A stretch of DNA of 64,000 nt from positions 124,001 to 188,000 of the forward strand of contig NZ_FMAG01000006.1 in assembly GCF_900094585.1 (NCBI RefSeq). Direction: 5' to 3'. A program made the translations under genes and the position numbers. Every line of letters starts with the position of its first letter. The stretch's first letter is position 1. This document shows positions 51,499 to 59,394 of this stretch, piece after piece. Under the pieces are notes generated by a model, which saw nothing but the letters and a program-made list of their open reading frames with translations, was not told where the DNA came from and ran no database searches. The DNA comes from Martinezella multihospitum (GTDB lineage: Bacteria > Pseudomonadota > Alphaproteobacteria > Rhizobiales > Rhizobiaceae).

Positions 51499-53178
51499 TT
51501 ACGCTGCTTCGGCTGCCGACGAGGACGCGCCGTAGAGCGCGGTCTTGAACGGCTGCGGCCCGACGCGGCGATAGGCGGCGAGGAAGGTTTCTGAAGCATC
51601 GAGGCGAAGGCCGAGATAGGTATCGACAATGGTCTCGATGGCATCGGTCACCTTGTCGGGCTCGAAGCCACGGCCGATGATCTCGCCGATCGAGGTGTTC
51701 TCGTCGCCGGAGCCGCCGAGCGTGATCTGATAGAGTTCCGCACCCTTCTTCTCGACGCCGAGCAGGCCGATGTGGCCGATATGGTGATGACCGCAGGCAT
51801 TGATGCAGCCGGAAATCTTGATCTTCAGCTCGCCGATCTCCGCCTGACGCTCAGCCGAACCGAAGCGCCTGGAGATCTCCTGCGCGACCGGAATGGAGCG
51901 CGCATTGGCAAGCGCGCAATAGTCGAGACCGGGACAGGCAATAATATCCGTGATCAGGCCGGCGTTGGCCGTTTCCAGACCGATGGCGACGAGGCCGCGA
52001 TAGACGGCTTCGAGATCGGCCAGCGCGACATGCGGCAGGATGAGGTTCTGCTCGTGGCTGACGCGGATTTCGTCGAAGGCGTATTCCTCGGCGATATCGG
52101 CGACAGCTTCCATCTGCGCGTCCGAGGCGTCGCCCGGAATGCCGCCGATCGGCTTCAGCGAAATCGTCACCATGCCGTAATCCGGGTTCTTGTGCGGCTG
52201 TACGTTCTGCTGCACCCAGCGCGCGAAAGCCGGATCGGCCTTCTTCCAACGCGCCAGGCTTTCCCAGCCTTCGGCGCGCTCAGGCAGTGCCGGCGGTGCG
52301 AAATAGGCCGAGATCGCCTGAACGTCGGCTTCCGGCAGTTTCAGTTCGGTGTTCCTCAGCTTGTCGAATTCGACTTCGACCTGGCGTGCCAGTTCTTCGG
52401 CGCCGGTTTCGTGCACGAGGATCTTGATGCGCGCCTTGTACTTGTTGTCGCGGCGGCCATGCAGATTGTAAACGCGCATGATCGCCGTCGTGTAGGACAG
52501 GAGATCTTCTTCCGGCAGGAAGTCGCGGATCAGTTTGGCAATGAGCGGGGTACGGCCCTGCCCACCGCCGACGTAAACGGCAAAGCCAATCTCGCCCTTG
52601 TCGTTCTTCTTCAGATGCAGACCGATATCATGCACCTGGATCGCGGCGCGGTCGCGCTCGGCGCCGGTCACCGCGATCTTGAACTTGCGCGGCAGGAAGG
52701 AAAATTCCGGATGCACGGACGACCACTGACGCAGGATTTCGGCGTAAGGCCTGGGATCGGCGACTTCATCGGCCGCAGCCCCGGCAAAATGATCAGCCGT
52801 CACGTTGCGAATGCAATTGCCCGAGGTCTGGATGGCGTGCATTTCAACGGAAGCGAGATCGGCCAGCGCATCGGGCATCTCGGACAACTTCGGCCAGTTG
52901 AACTGCAGGTTCTGGCGCGTGGTGAAATGGCCATAACCGCGGTCGTAGGTGCGAGCGACATGGGCGAGCATGCGCATCTGGCGCGAGCTCAGCGTGCCGT
53001 AGGGGATGGCGATGCGCAGCATATAGGCATGCAGCTGCAGATAGACGCCGTTCATCAGGCGCAGCGGCTTGAAGGCATCTTCGGACAGCTCACCCGAGAG
53101 GCGTCGCTCCACCTGATCGCGGAACTGGGCAACCCGTTCCGCAACAAAGGCGTGGTCGAATTCATCGTAACGATACAT
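51499..53178 (-). CDS. cysI: Sulfite (nitrite-type) reductase hemoprotein
   Basis: A 559-residue siroheme and [4Fe-4S] reductase that takes sulfite to sulfide in cysteine synthesis. The cluster and siroheme ligands are the cysteines in ACPGLDYCALANARS (C-x5-C) and SGCINACGHHHIGHIG (C-x3-C). The parasulfite-binding repeats include YGHFTTRQNLQFNWPKL and EIRVSHEQNLILPHV. ATG 53178 follows GAGGAAG and gives MYRYDEFDHAFVAERV, standard for rhizobial enzymes; the longer open frame lies inside DUF2849. Ferredoxin-type and NADPH-type reductases look alike, and the nearby siroheme synthase supports an assimilatory sulfite role. Confidence 0.92.
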   Translation of the reverse strand: MYRYDEFDHAFVAERVAQFRDQVERRLSGELSEDAFKPLRLMNGVYLQLHAYMLRIAIPYGTLSSRQMRMLAHVARTYDRGYGHFTTRQNLQFNWPKLSEMPDALADLASVEMHAIQTSGNCIRNVTADHFAGAAADEVADPRPYAEILRQWSSVHPEFSFLPRKFKIAVTGAERDRAAIQVHDIGLHLKKNDKGEIGFAVYVGGGQGRTPLIAKLIRDFLPEEDLLSYTTAIMRVYNLHGRRDNKYKARIKILVHETGAEELARQVEVEFDKLRNTELKLPEADVQAISAYFAPPALPERAEGWESLARWKKADPAFARWVQQNVQPHKNPDYGMVTISLKPIGGIPGDASDAQMEAVADIAEEYAFDEIRVSHEQNLILPHVALADLEAVYRGLVAIGLETANAGLITDIIACPGLDYCALANARSIPVAQEISRRFGSAERQAEIGELKIKISGCINACGHHHIGHIGLLGVEKKGAELYQITLGGSGDENTSIGEIIGRGFEPDKVTDAIETIVDTYLGLRLDASETFLAAYRRVGPQPFKTALYGASSSAAEAA

Positions 53179-53195
53179 GACTTCCTCGGGGCTTC

Positions 53196-53510
53196 TCAGA
53201 CGGCAATGAAATCGGGATCGGCCGCGGCGTAGCCCGGCGCGTATTCCATGGTGGGGCCTTCGGCGCGGATACGCTCGCGCAGGCGCAGCGGCCAAAGCTT
53301 GCCACCGGTTTCCTGCACGTCGATCAGATTGACGTCGACAACCTTGTTGTCGGCATAGGCCTGCTTACCGATCGCTTCCAGAGCGGCTTCCGCTTCGGCA
53401 TGGCGAGCGACAAGCGCTTCCTGCAGCGATAACGTCCACTCACCATTTGCGTTCAGCCAAACGGCGACGCCATCGGTGAGCCGGTTTGCGGTCAAAACCT
53501 TGTCGACCAT
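53196..53510 (-). CDS. DUF2849 protein of the sulfite reductase cluster
   Basis: A 104-residue DUF2849 protein, found almost only between siroheme synthase and sulfite reductase genes in alphaproteobacteria. It opens MVDKVLTANRLTDGVAVWLN and ends with a tyrosine-proline-rich EYAPGYAAADPDFIAV. The function is unknown; its fixed location suggests a part in sulfite reduction or siroheme delivery. ATG 53510 is preceded by GGAG; a TTG one codon upstream is possible. It starts four bases after the cysG stop and lies 17 bases before cysI. Confidence 0.88.
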   Translation of the reverse strand: MVDKVLTANRLTDGVAVWLNANGEWTLSLQEALVARHAEAEAALEAIGKQAYADNKVVDVNLIDVQETGGKLWPLRLRERIRAEGPTMEYAPGYAAADPDFIAV

Positions 53511-53513
53511 CAA

Positions 53514-54950
53514 TCAGCTCCTTGCATAGTCTTGAGCGACGGTCTCGCGACGGACCAGCGGCTCGGATTGTTCGAAATTCGCGCCGGCGACGGCATCGCC
53601 GATAATGACCATGACCGGACCGCTCAATTCATCGCGATGCTCGAGATCAGGCAGATCGCGCAATATGCCGTGCATCAGGCGGCGGTCGCGGCGGCTGGCA
53701 TTCTCGATGATGGCAACGGTCGTCTCGGGCGGCAGGCCGGCCTGCATCAGGCGACCGGCGACGGACGCAGCAACCGTGCGCCCCATATACACGGCAATCG
53801 TGGCGCCGGATACGGCGAGGCTTGCCCAATCAGGCAACACATCGCCTGTGAGATCGTGACCCGTCGTGAAGACCAGCGACGAGGCAACACCGCGCAACGT
53901 CAGCGGCAGTTCGAAGTCGGCAGCGGCAGCAAAGGCCGAGGTGATGCCTGGAACGATCTCATAGCCGATGCCGGCGGCGCGCAGTGCGGCCATTTCCTCG
54001 CCGGCTCGGCCATAAACCAGCGGATCGCCCGACTTCAGCCGAACGACACGCTTGCCTTCGCGGCCAAGCTGCACCAGCAGATCGTTGATCTCTTCCTGCG
54101 ACTTGCTGTGGCACCCCTTGCGCTTGCCGACCGACAGGCGCTCGGCATCGCGGCGACCCATATCGACGATCGCCTGCGGGACAAGCGCGTCATAGACGAT
54201 GACATCGGCCTCCATCATCACGCGCTGGGCACGTAGCGTCAGCAGGTCTTCAGCGCCGGGACCTGCGCCGACCAGCCACACGTGGCCGTCGACGTCACGC
54301 GAGGACTGCAGCAACTCATCGGCTGCCTGCTCCGCCTGCGAGACAAGGCCGGCATTGACGGCATCGGCAACGGGACCCGAAAAGAACTGGCGCCAGAAGA
54401 TGCGGCGGGCAACGCCGCGCGGTACAAAGCGCTCGACCGGCTTGCGGAAGCGCGTCGCGAGCTCAGCCAGCTTGCCGAGCGACGGCGGCAGCATCTGGTC
54501 GATCTGCGCGCGGATCATCTGTGCCAGCACCGGGCCGGCGCCTTCCGTGCCGATAGCGACAGCCACTGGAGCGCGATTGACCAGCGCCGGCGTATAGAAA
54601 TCGCAATAATCAGGCTGATCGACGGCGTTTGCCGGAATTTTCTCAGCACGGGCCGCATCGACGATCGCGCGATCCGCCTCGGCATCGCCAGTGGCAGCAA
54701 AAACAAGCGCCGCGCCCTTGACCTGATCAGGCGAAAAATCGCCGCGTACGGTTTCGATGCGGTTGGCGATGAGGAAAGCGTGATAATCAGCCTCGGGCGC
54801 CTGCACGAAGGCAACGATCTTCGCCTGCGTGTTCATGAGCAGCCGCACCTTGGCAAAGGCTTCGTCGCCATTGCCGAAGACAGCCGTCATCCTTCCTTCT
54901 ACGCGAAAGAAGGCGGGAAACACCGAAAGCTGTTCAGTCTTGGGAGGCAT
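53514..54950 (-). CDS. cysG: Siroheme synthase (trifunctional)
   Basis: A 478-residue fused enzyme making siroheme from uroporphyrinogen III: an N-terminal NAD-dependent dehydrogenase/ferrochelatase and a C-terminal SAM uroporphyrinogen methyltransferase. The N-terminal part shows AVFGNGDEAFAKVRLLM and ALVFAATGDAEADRAIVDAA. The methyltransferase begins VWLVGAGPGAEDLLTLRAQR near residue 222, with YDALVPQAIVD, SVGKRKGCHSKSQEEIN, RLKSGDPLVYGRAGEE and GITSAFAAAA. It is the first gene of the operon that supplies the siroheme cofactor to CysI. A perfect 16-bp palindrome lies 155 bases upstream. Confidence 0.95.
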   Translation of the reverse strand: MPPKTEQLSVFPAFFRVEGRMTAVFGNGDEAFAKVRLLMNTQAKIVAFVQAPEADYHAFLIANRIETVRGDFSPDQVKGAALVFAATGDAEADRAIVDAARAEKIPANAVDQPDYCDFYTPALVNRAPVAVAIGTEGAGPVLAQMIRAQIDQMLPPSLGKLAELATRFRKPVERFVPRGVARRIFWRQFFSGPVADAVNAGLVSQAEQAADELLQSSRDVDGHVWLVGAGPGAEDLLTLRAQRVMMEADVIVYDALVPQAIVDMGRRDAERLSVGKRKGCHSKSQEEINDLLVQLGREGKRVVRLKSGDPLVYGRAGEEMAALRAAGIGYEIVPGITSAFAAAADFELPLTLRGVASSLVFTTGHDLTGDVLPDWASLAVSGATIAVYMGRTVAASVAGRLMQAGLPPETTVAIIENASRRDRRLMHGILRDLPDLEHRDELSGPVMVIIGDAVAGANFEQSEPLVRRETVAQDYARS

Positions 54951-55104
54951 CGCTATTCCACTTCAAGGTTTGCCGAATATCGCCTCTGCGGCCAAGAGAT
55001 TGAAGAAACAGAATTCTAATGCTCAGGCAAGCGCGTATTCTTTTGCTCGACATCTACGGGATTTGAGCAAAACTCACCAGGCAAGCAGATTGCAATAAAT
55101 ATAT

Positions 55105-55120
55105 AAAATCTATAGATTTT
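55105..55120. promoter_or_regulatory. Perfect 16-bp palindrome before cysG
   Basis: AAAATCTATAGATTTT is perfectly symmetrical and lies in the AT-rich gap between the divergent cysG and deaminase genes, 155 bases from cysG and 126 from the deaminase start. It could be an operator for either gene; no regulator is identified. Confidence 0.4.
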
Positions 55121-55245
55121 TACGATTCAGCGGCATCGGCGGATTGCTTTATTGCCTCTGGCGAACATAGTCTTTAACTTATTTGCGCATACCGCCGCAT
55201 TTCCAACCCCGTTAGACTGCAGCGAAAATCGCTGGAGGAAACCCC

Positions 55246-55833
55246 TTGCCTGACAATAGCATCGCTGCACGCCTTCTCAACGTCGTCGAGCACGACATCC
55301 TGCCCCTGACCCGCAAGGGCGTCGCCACTGGCAACAAGGTCTTCGGCGCCGCCATCCTGCGCAAATCCGACCTTTCGCTCGTCATCGCGGAAACCAACAA
55401 TGAGCTGGAAAACCCGCTTTGGCACGGTGAAGTCCACGCTCTCAAGCGCTTCTACGAACTCGGCGAAAAGCCTGCCACCAAGGATCTGATCTTCCTGTCG
55501 ACCCATGAGCCCTGCACTATGTGCATGTCGGCCATCACCTGGGCCGGCTTCGACAATTACTACTATTTCTTCAGCCATGAGGACTCCCGGGATGCCTTTG
55601 CGATCCCGCACGATCTCAAGATTCTGAAGGAGGTCTTCGGCCTGGAGCCGGGCGGCTACCGCCGCCAGAATGCATTCTGGAAGAGCTTTGCCATCGCCGA
55701 TCTGGTGGAAACCGAAGAGGATCCACGCAAAAGCGAATTGAAAGAGCAGACGGCGCGTATTAAGCAGGCCTATGCTCGTCTCTCCGACAACTATCAGGCG
55801 TCGAAGGGCAGCAACGACATTCCCTTGAATTGA
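55246..55833 (+). CDS. Nucleoside/nucleobase deaminase family protein
   Basis: A 195-residue member of the cytidine/guanine deaminase-like family. The zinc site is seen as WHGEVHALKRF near residues 59-69, giving the His ligand and catalytic Glu in an H-G-E motif rather than the common H-A-E or C-A-E, and EPCTMCMSAITWAGF near 88-102 for the two cysteine ligands. A variable C-terminal helix follows (KELKEQTARIKQAYARLSD without the first residues). The start is TTG 55246, with GGAGGAA eight bases upstream. The substrate cannot be assigned. mazG follows after 19 bases, suggesting a shared nucleotide-quality role. Confidence 0.85.
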   Translation: MPDNSIAARLLNVVEHDILPLTRKGVATGNKVFGAAILRKSDLSLVIAETNNELENPLWHGEVHALKRFYELGEKPATKDLIFLSTHEPCTMCMSAITWAGFDNYYYFFSHEDSRDAFAIPHDLKILKEVFGLEPGGYRRQNAFWKSFAIADLVETEEDPRKSELKEQTARIKQAYARLSDNYQASKGSNDIPLN

Positions 55834-55852
55834 CAGAGCAAGACCCGAGGCA

Positions 55853-56704
55853 ATGATGGAAGCATCGCGAGACATTTCCGGCCTGATTGACATCATGGCG
55901 GCGCTGCGAAATCCCGAAACCGGTTGCCCTTGGGACATCGTCCAGACCTTCGAGACCATCAAGCCCTACACGATCGAAGAAGCATATGAGGTGGCCGATG
56001 CGATCGAGCGCAAGGATAATGACGATCTCTGCGACGAGCTCGGTGACCTGCTGTTGCAGGTCGTCTTTCATTCGCGGATCGCGGAGGAAGCCGGTGCATT
56101 TTCCTTCGGCGACGTCGTGCACGCCATCAGCCGCAAGATGATCCGACGCCATCCGCATGTCTTTGCCGTCTCGGACGCCAAGACCGAGGATGCCGTGACG
56201 CTGCAATGGGATCGGATCAAGGCCGAGGAGAAGCGCGAACGGGCTGAACGCCGCGCCAAGAGCGGCATTACCGAAGATTTCAAGGCCGGATTCCTGGGCT
56301 CGGTGCAGCGCACCTTCCCTGCCTTGACCGAGGCGCTGAAATTGCAGGAACGCGCCGCCAAGGTCGGCTTCGACTGGTCGGCGCCTGAACCGATCCTCGA
56401 CAAGATCGAGGAGGAGATCGGCGAATTGCGGGTAGCACTCGCAAGTGGCGACAAGGCCAAGGTCAGCGACGAGCTCGGCGACCTGATCTTCGCCGTCGTC
56501 AACATCGGCCGGCATGTGAACACCGATCCGGAACAGGCTCTGCGCGGCACGAACACCAAATTCCGCCGCCGCTTCCATCACATCGAGACGACGCTAGGCG
56601 CGGAAGGCGAGACGCTGGAAGGCGCCTCGCTCGAGCGGATGGAAGAGATCTGGCAGTCGGCAAAGGCCATCGAGCGGCAGTTGCTGGGCGCGAAAACGGC
56701 GTAA
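55853..56704 (+). CDS. mazG: Nucleoside triphosphate pyrophosphohydrolase MazG
   Basis: A 283-residue all-alpha NTP pyrophosphatase that hydrolyses non-canonical nucleotides to monophosphates. The two MazG repeats are clear. The first has CPWDIVQTFETIKPYTIEEA, EVADAIERKD and DLCDELGDLLLQVVFHSRIA. The second has GFDWSAPEPILDKIEEEIGE and KVSDELGDLIFAVVNIGRHV, with the EExxE/ExxD metal-binding residues. The start is one of two adjacent ATGs (55853/55856). It follows the deaminase gene by 19 bases, and the pair probably cleans up damaged nucleotides. It converges on hflX with 14 bases between stop codons. Confidence 0.93.
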   Translation: MMEASRDISGLIDIMAALRNPETGCPWDIVQTFETIKPYTIEEAYEVADAIERKDNDDLCDELGDLLLQVVFHSRIAEEAGAFSFGDVVHAISRKMIRRHPHVFAVSDAKTEDAVTLQWDRIKAEEKRERAERRAKSGITEDFKAGFLGSVQRTFPALTEALKLQERAAKVGFDWSAPEPILDKIEEEIGELRVALASGDKAKVSDELGDLIFAVVNIGRHVNTDPEQALRGTNTKFRRRFHHIETTLGAEGETLEGASLERMEEIWQSAKAIERQLLGAKTA

Positions 56705-56718
56705 GGCCGCTTACCCGC

Positions 56719-58053
56719 CTATTCCCAATCCTCACGCTGCGGCTTCGGGCCGTTGCCCATGCGCCGCTCAAGTTCCACCGCCTCGGTTTCGGTCAGGCGA
56801 ACCTCGAGCGTGACCGTGCCGTCCTCGTTGTCTTCGCGGTTGTCGACGATGGCATGATTGTAGAGCCAGGGCAGTAGCGCCAGCTTTTCCACAGGCAGCG
56901 TGATCGTCGTTTCCGTCAACACGCCGGAAAGACGGCGACTGATTTCATCCATCAGGCGATCGACGCCCTCGCCGCTCTTCGCCGAAACGGCAATAACGTT
57001 TTCCGCCGTCGACGCCTTCTGCACGATGGCATCATGCGCTTCCGGCTCCATACGGTCGATCTTGTTCCAGACTTCGAGGATGCGCTCTGCACCTTCCGCC
57101 TCGCCGATGCCGAGATCACCGAGAATGCGCATGACGTCGGCGCTCTGCACCTGATTATCGTCGTCGGAGAGATCGCGGACATGCAGGATCAGATCGGCTT
57201 CCAGCACCTCTTCCAGCGTTGCACGGAAGGCGGCCACCAAGTGAGTCGGCAGGTCGGAAATGAAGCCGACGGTGTCGGAGAGGATGACGGTACGGCCATG
57301 TGGCAGCTTCATGCGGCGCAGCGTCGGATCGAGCGTCGCAAACAACATGTCTTCCGCCAGAACGCCAGCGCCGGTGATGCGGTTGAACAGCGTCGACTTG
57401 CCGGCATTGGTATAGCCGACCAGGGCCACGATCGGGTGCGGCACCTTCTTGCGCTTGGCGCGATGAAGCTGGCGGGTGCGAACCACCTGCTCCAGCTCGC
57501 GCTCCAGCCGGATGATTCGTTCCTGCAGCATACGCCGGTCGGCTTCGATCTGGGTTTCACCCGGGCCGCCCATGAAGCCGGCACCACCACGCTGGCGCTC
57601 AAGGTGAGTCCAGCTTCGAACCAGTCGGCCCTTCTGATAGTTCAGATGCGCCAGCTCGACCTGCAGCGTGCCTTCCTTGGTGGAAGCGCGTCGGCCGAAG
57701 ATTTCAAGGATGAGGCCGGTGCGGTCGATGACCTTGGCGTTCCAGGCCTTCTCGAGGTTGCGCTGCTGCACCGGCGTCAAAGGATGATCGACGATCACAA
57801 GGCCGGCGTCGAACTCGTCGAGCAGCGCGAGGATTTCCTCTATCTTGCCTGTGCCGAGAAGCGTCGCCGGCCGCGGATCGTTGATCGGGACAATGGAACC
57901 ACTCACCACATCGAGGTCGATGGCGAGCGCAAGCCCTTTTGCCTCTTCCAGCCGGCTTTCGGGCGGTCGGGTGACAGAGATGGCATTATCGGCTTGGGCA
58001 GCACGTGCCGCGCGGGCCTGTTTCAACACGGGCACCACCACGACAGCCCGCAT
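56719..58053 (-). CDS. hflX: Ribosome-dissociating GTPase HflX
   Basis: HflX is a GTPase that splits stalled 70S ribosomes under stress. The 444-residue product has the N-terminal HflX domain (RPATLLGTGKIEEIL, VDHPLTPVQQRNLEKAW, and FGRRASTKEGTLQVELAHL), then the coiled-coil linker and G domain with GYTNAGKSTLFNRITG (G1), DTVGFISDLP (G3) and NKID (G4). The start at ATG 58053 is the first standard start codon after the hfq stop. The frame is open 26 more codons, in the same frame as hfq, and reads protein-like, but contains no ATG, GTG or TTG. It belongs to the hfq-hflX operon. Confidence 0.93.
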   Translation of the reverse strand: MRAVVVVPVLKQARAARAAQADNAISVTRPPESRLEEAKGLALAIDLDVVSGSIVPINDPRPATLLGTGKIEEILALLDEFDAGLVIVDHPLTPVQQRNLEKAWNAKVIDRTGLILEIFGRRASTKEGTLQVELAHLNYQKGRLVRSWTHLERQRGGAGFMGGPGETQIEADRRMLQERIIRLERELEQVVRTRQLHRAKRKKVPHPIVALVGYTNAGKSTLFNRITGAGVLAEDMLFATLDPTLRRMKLPHGRTVILSDTVGFISDLPTHLVAAFRATLEEVLEADLILHVRDLSDDDNQVQSADVMRILGDLGIGEAEGAERILEVWNKIDRMEPEAHDAIVQKASTAENVIAVSAKSGEGVDRLMDEISRRLSGVLTETTITLPVEKLALLPWLYNHAIVDNREDNEDGTVTLEVRLTETEAVELERRMGNGPKPQREDWE

Positions 58054-58131
58054 GTCATCCCGGTGCCTTACAGTCTCCGGGATGAGGGAATCATTTTTGG
58101 TATCGCGTGTCGTGATAACGGCTAGTCCCGG

Positions 58132-58374
58132 TTAGGATGCGGCTTCTTCGCTCTCGAACATCTGCATCGGCTGACCCGGCATGATCGTCGAGATCGCATG
58201 CTTGTAGACGAGCTGCGAATGGCCATCACGGCGGAGCAGGACGCAGAAATTGTCGAAGGAGGTTACGACACCTGTGAGCTTCACACCGTTAATCAAGAAA
58301 ATTGTCAGTGAAATCTTTTGCTTGCGAACAGTATTGAGAAACAAGTCCTGCAAGTTCTGAGAACGTTCCGCCAT
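58132..58374 (-). CDS. hfq: RNA chaperone Hfq
   Basis: Hfq is the hexameric RNA chaperone that pairs small RNAs with mRNAs. The 80-residue product is a complete alphaproteobacterial Hfq: the Sm1 motif with [40 protein letters not shown], and the Sm2 motif [10 protein letters not shown], and a short acidic C-terminus ending EEAAS. In rhizobia Hfq also affects nitrogen-fixation gene expression. It lies downstream of dat, with 107 bases between, and upstream of hflX in the same reading frame. Confidence 0.97.
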
Positions 58375-58481
58375 CGCGCCGCTTCTTTCTTTTTTGCCGA
58401 CCTGAGCCGGTTAAATGTCATGATATACAGAGGTCCCGGACGGGAGATACCCTCATTCTCTCCCCCCAGCGAATGTTGGTA

Positions 58482-59345
58482 TCAAATCGCAGTCTTTTCC
58501 GCAACGTCGAAAAAGGCTTCACGAATTTTCTGTGACATGCTGCCGGGATGGCCGTTCGCAATCGTCTCTCCATCGATAGAAACGACCGGAAAACAGATAC
58601 TTGTCGCCGCTGTAATGAAGACTTCGCGGGCCTTCATCATCTCCTCGACCGAGAAGAATCGCTCGACGATCGTCACATCGAGCTTGGCTGCGACGTCCAT
58701 CAACGTCGTGCGCGTGATGCCGCGCAGGATGCCATGCTCGGCCGGGCGGGTGACGAGATTCCCGTCGTGATCGACGATCCAGACGTTGGTCGCGGCCCCT
58801 TCCTTCACCATGCCGTTGTGGTCGATATAGATTGCCTCTTGCGCGCCGGCCTCCTTGGCCTGCTGGCGGGCCATGGCATTCGGAAGCAGGCCAACCGACT
58901 TGATATCCACCCGATCCCAGCGATTGTCGCGAACGGTGATCGCCTTGATGCCATTGGCATTCTTCATGGCGATCACGGACTGATCGGTGCTCTTGGCGGT
59001 GACGACGATCGAGGACGGCGTGCCGGCCGGCGGGAAGACATGATCGCGCCGGGCGACGCCGCGCGTCACCTGCAAATAGAACAGGCCGTTGCGAACATAA
59101 TTGCGGCGCAAGGTCTCGCGAATCACCAGCGCCAATGCCTGACGCGTCATCGGCCAGGCGATCCGCAGCTCGCTCAGTGAACGGTTGAGGCGATCGAGAT
59201 GGCGCGTCATGTCGACGATCATGCCATGACGAACCTCGCACACCTCATAGACGCCATCGGCGAACTGATAGCCACGATCCTCGATATGCACCATGGCATC
59301 GCTGTGCTTGATGTAGCGGCCGTTGACATAAGCTATTCTCGGCAT
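58482..59345 (-). CDS. dat: D-amino acid aminotransferase
   Basis: A 287-residue PLP-dependent class IV aminotransferase, D-alanine type. It opens MPRIAYVNGRYIKHSDAMVH with IEDRGYQFADGVYEVCEV, the region that contacts PLP and substrate. The catalytic lysine sits in DIKSVGLLPNAMARQQAKEA, and GILRGITRTTLMDVAAKL holds the phosphate-binding segment. It makes or interconverts D-Ala and D-Glu for peptidoglycan. Branched-chain aminotransferases are related, but the N-terminus and length favour the D-amino acid branch. It lies between ntrX and hfq, with 49 bases to the ntrX stop. Confidence 0.88.
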   Translation of the reverse strand: MPRIAYVNGRYIKHSDAMVHIEDRGYQFADGVYEVCEVRHGMIVDMTRHLDRLNRSLSELRIAWPMTRQALALVIRETLRRNYVRNGLFYLQVTRGVARRDHVFPPAGTPSSIVVTAKSTDQSVIAMKNANGIKAITVRDNRWDRVDIKSVGLLPNAMARQQAKEAGAQEAIYIDHNGMVKEGAATNVWIVDHDGNLVTRPAEHGILRGITRTTLMDVAAKLDVTIVERFFSVEEMMKAREVFITAATSICFPVVSIDGETIANGHPGSMSQKIREAFFDVAEKTAI

Positions 59346-59394
59346 GGAAGCCCCTGACCCAAATTCTGCATTGTTTGAGATGCCGGGCGACCGA

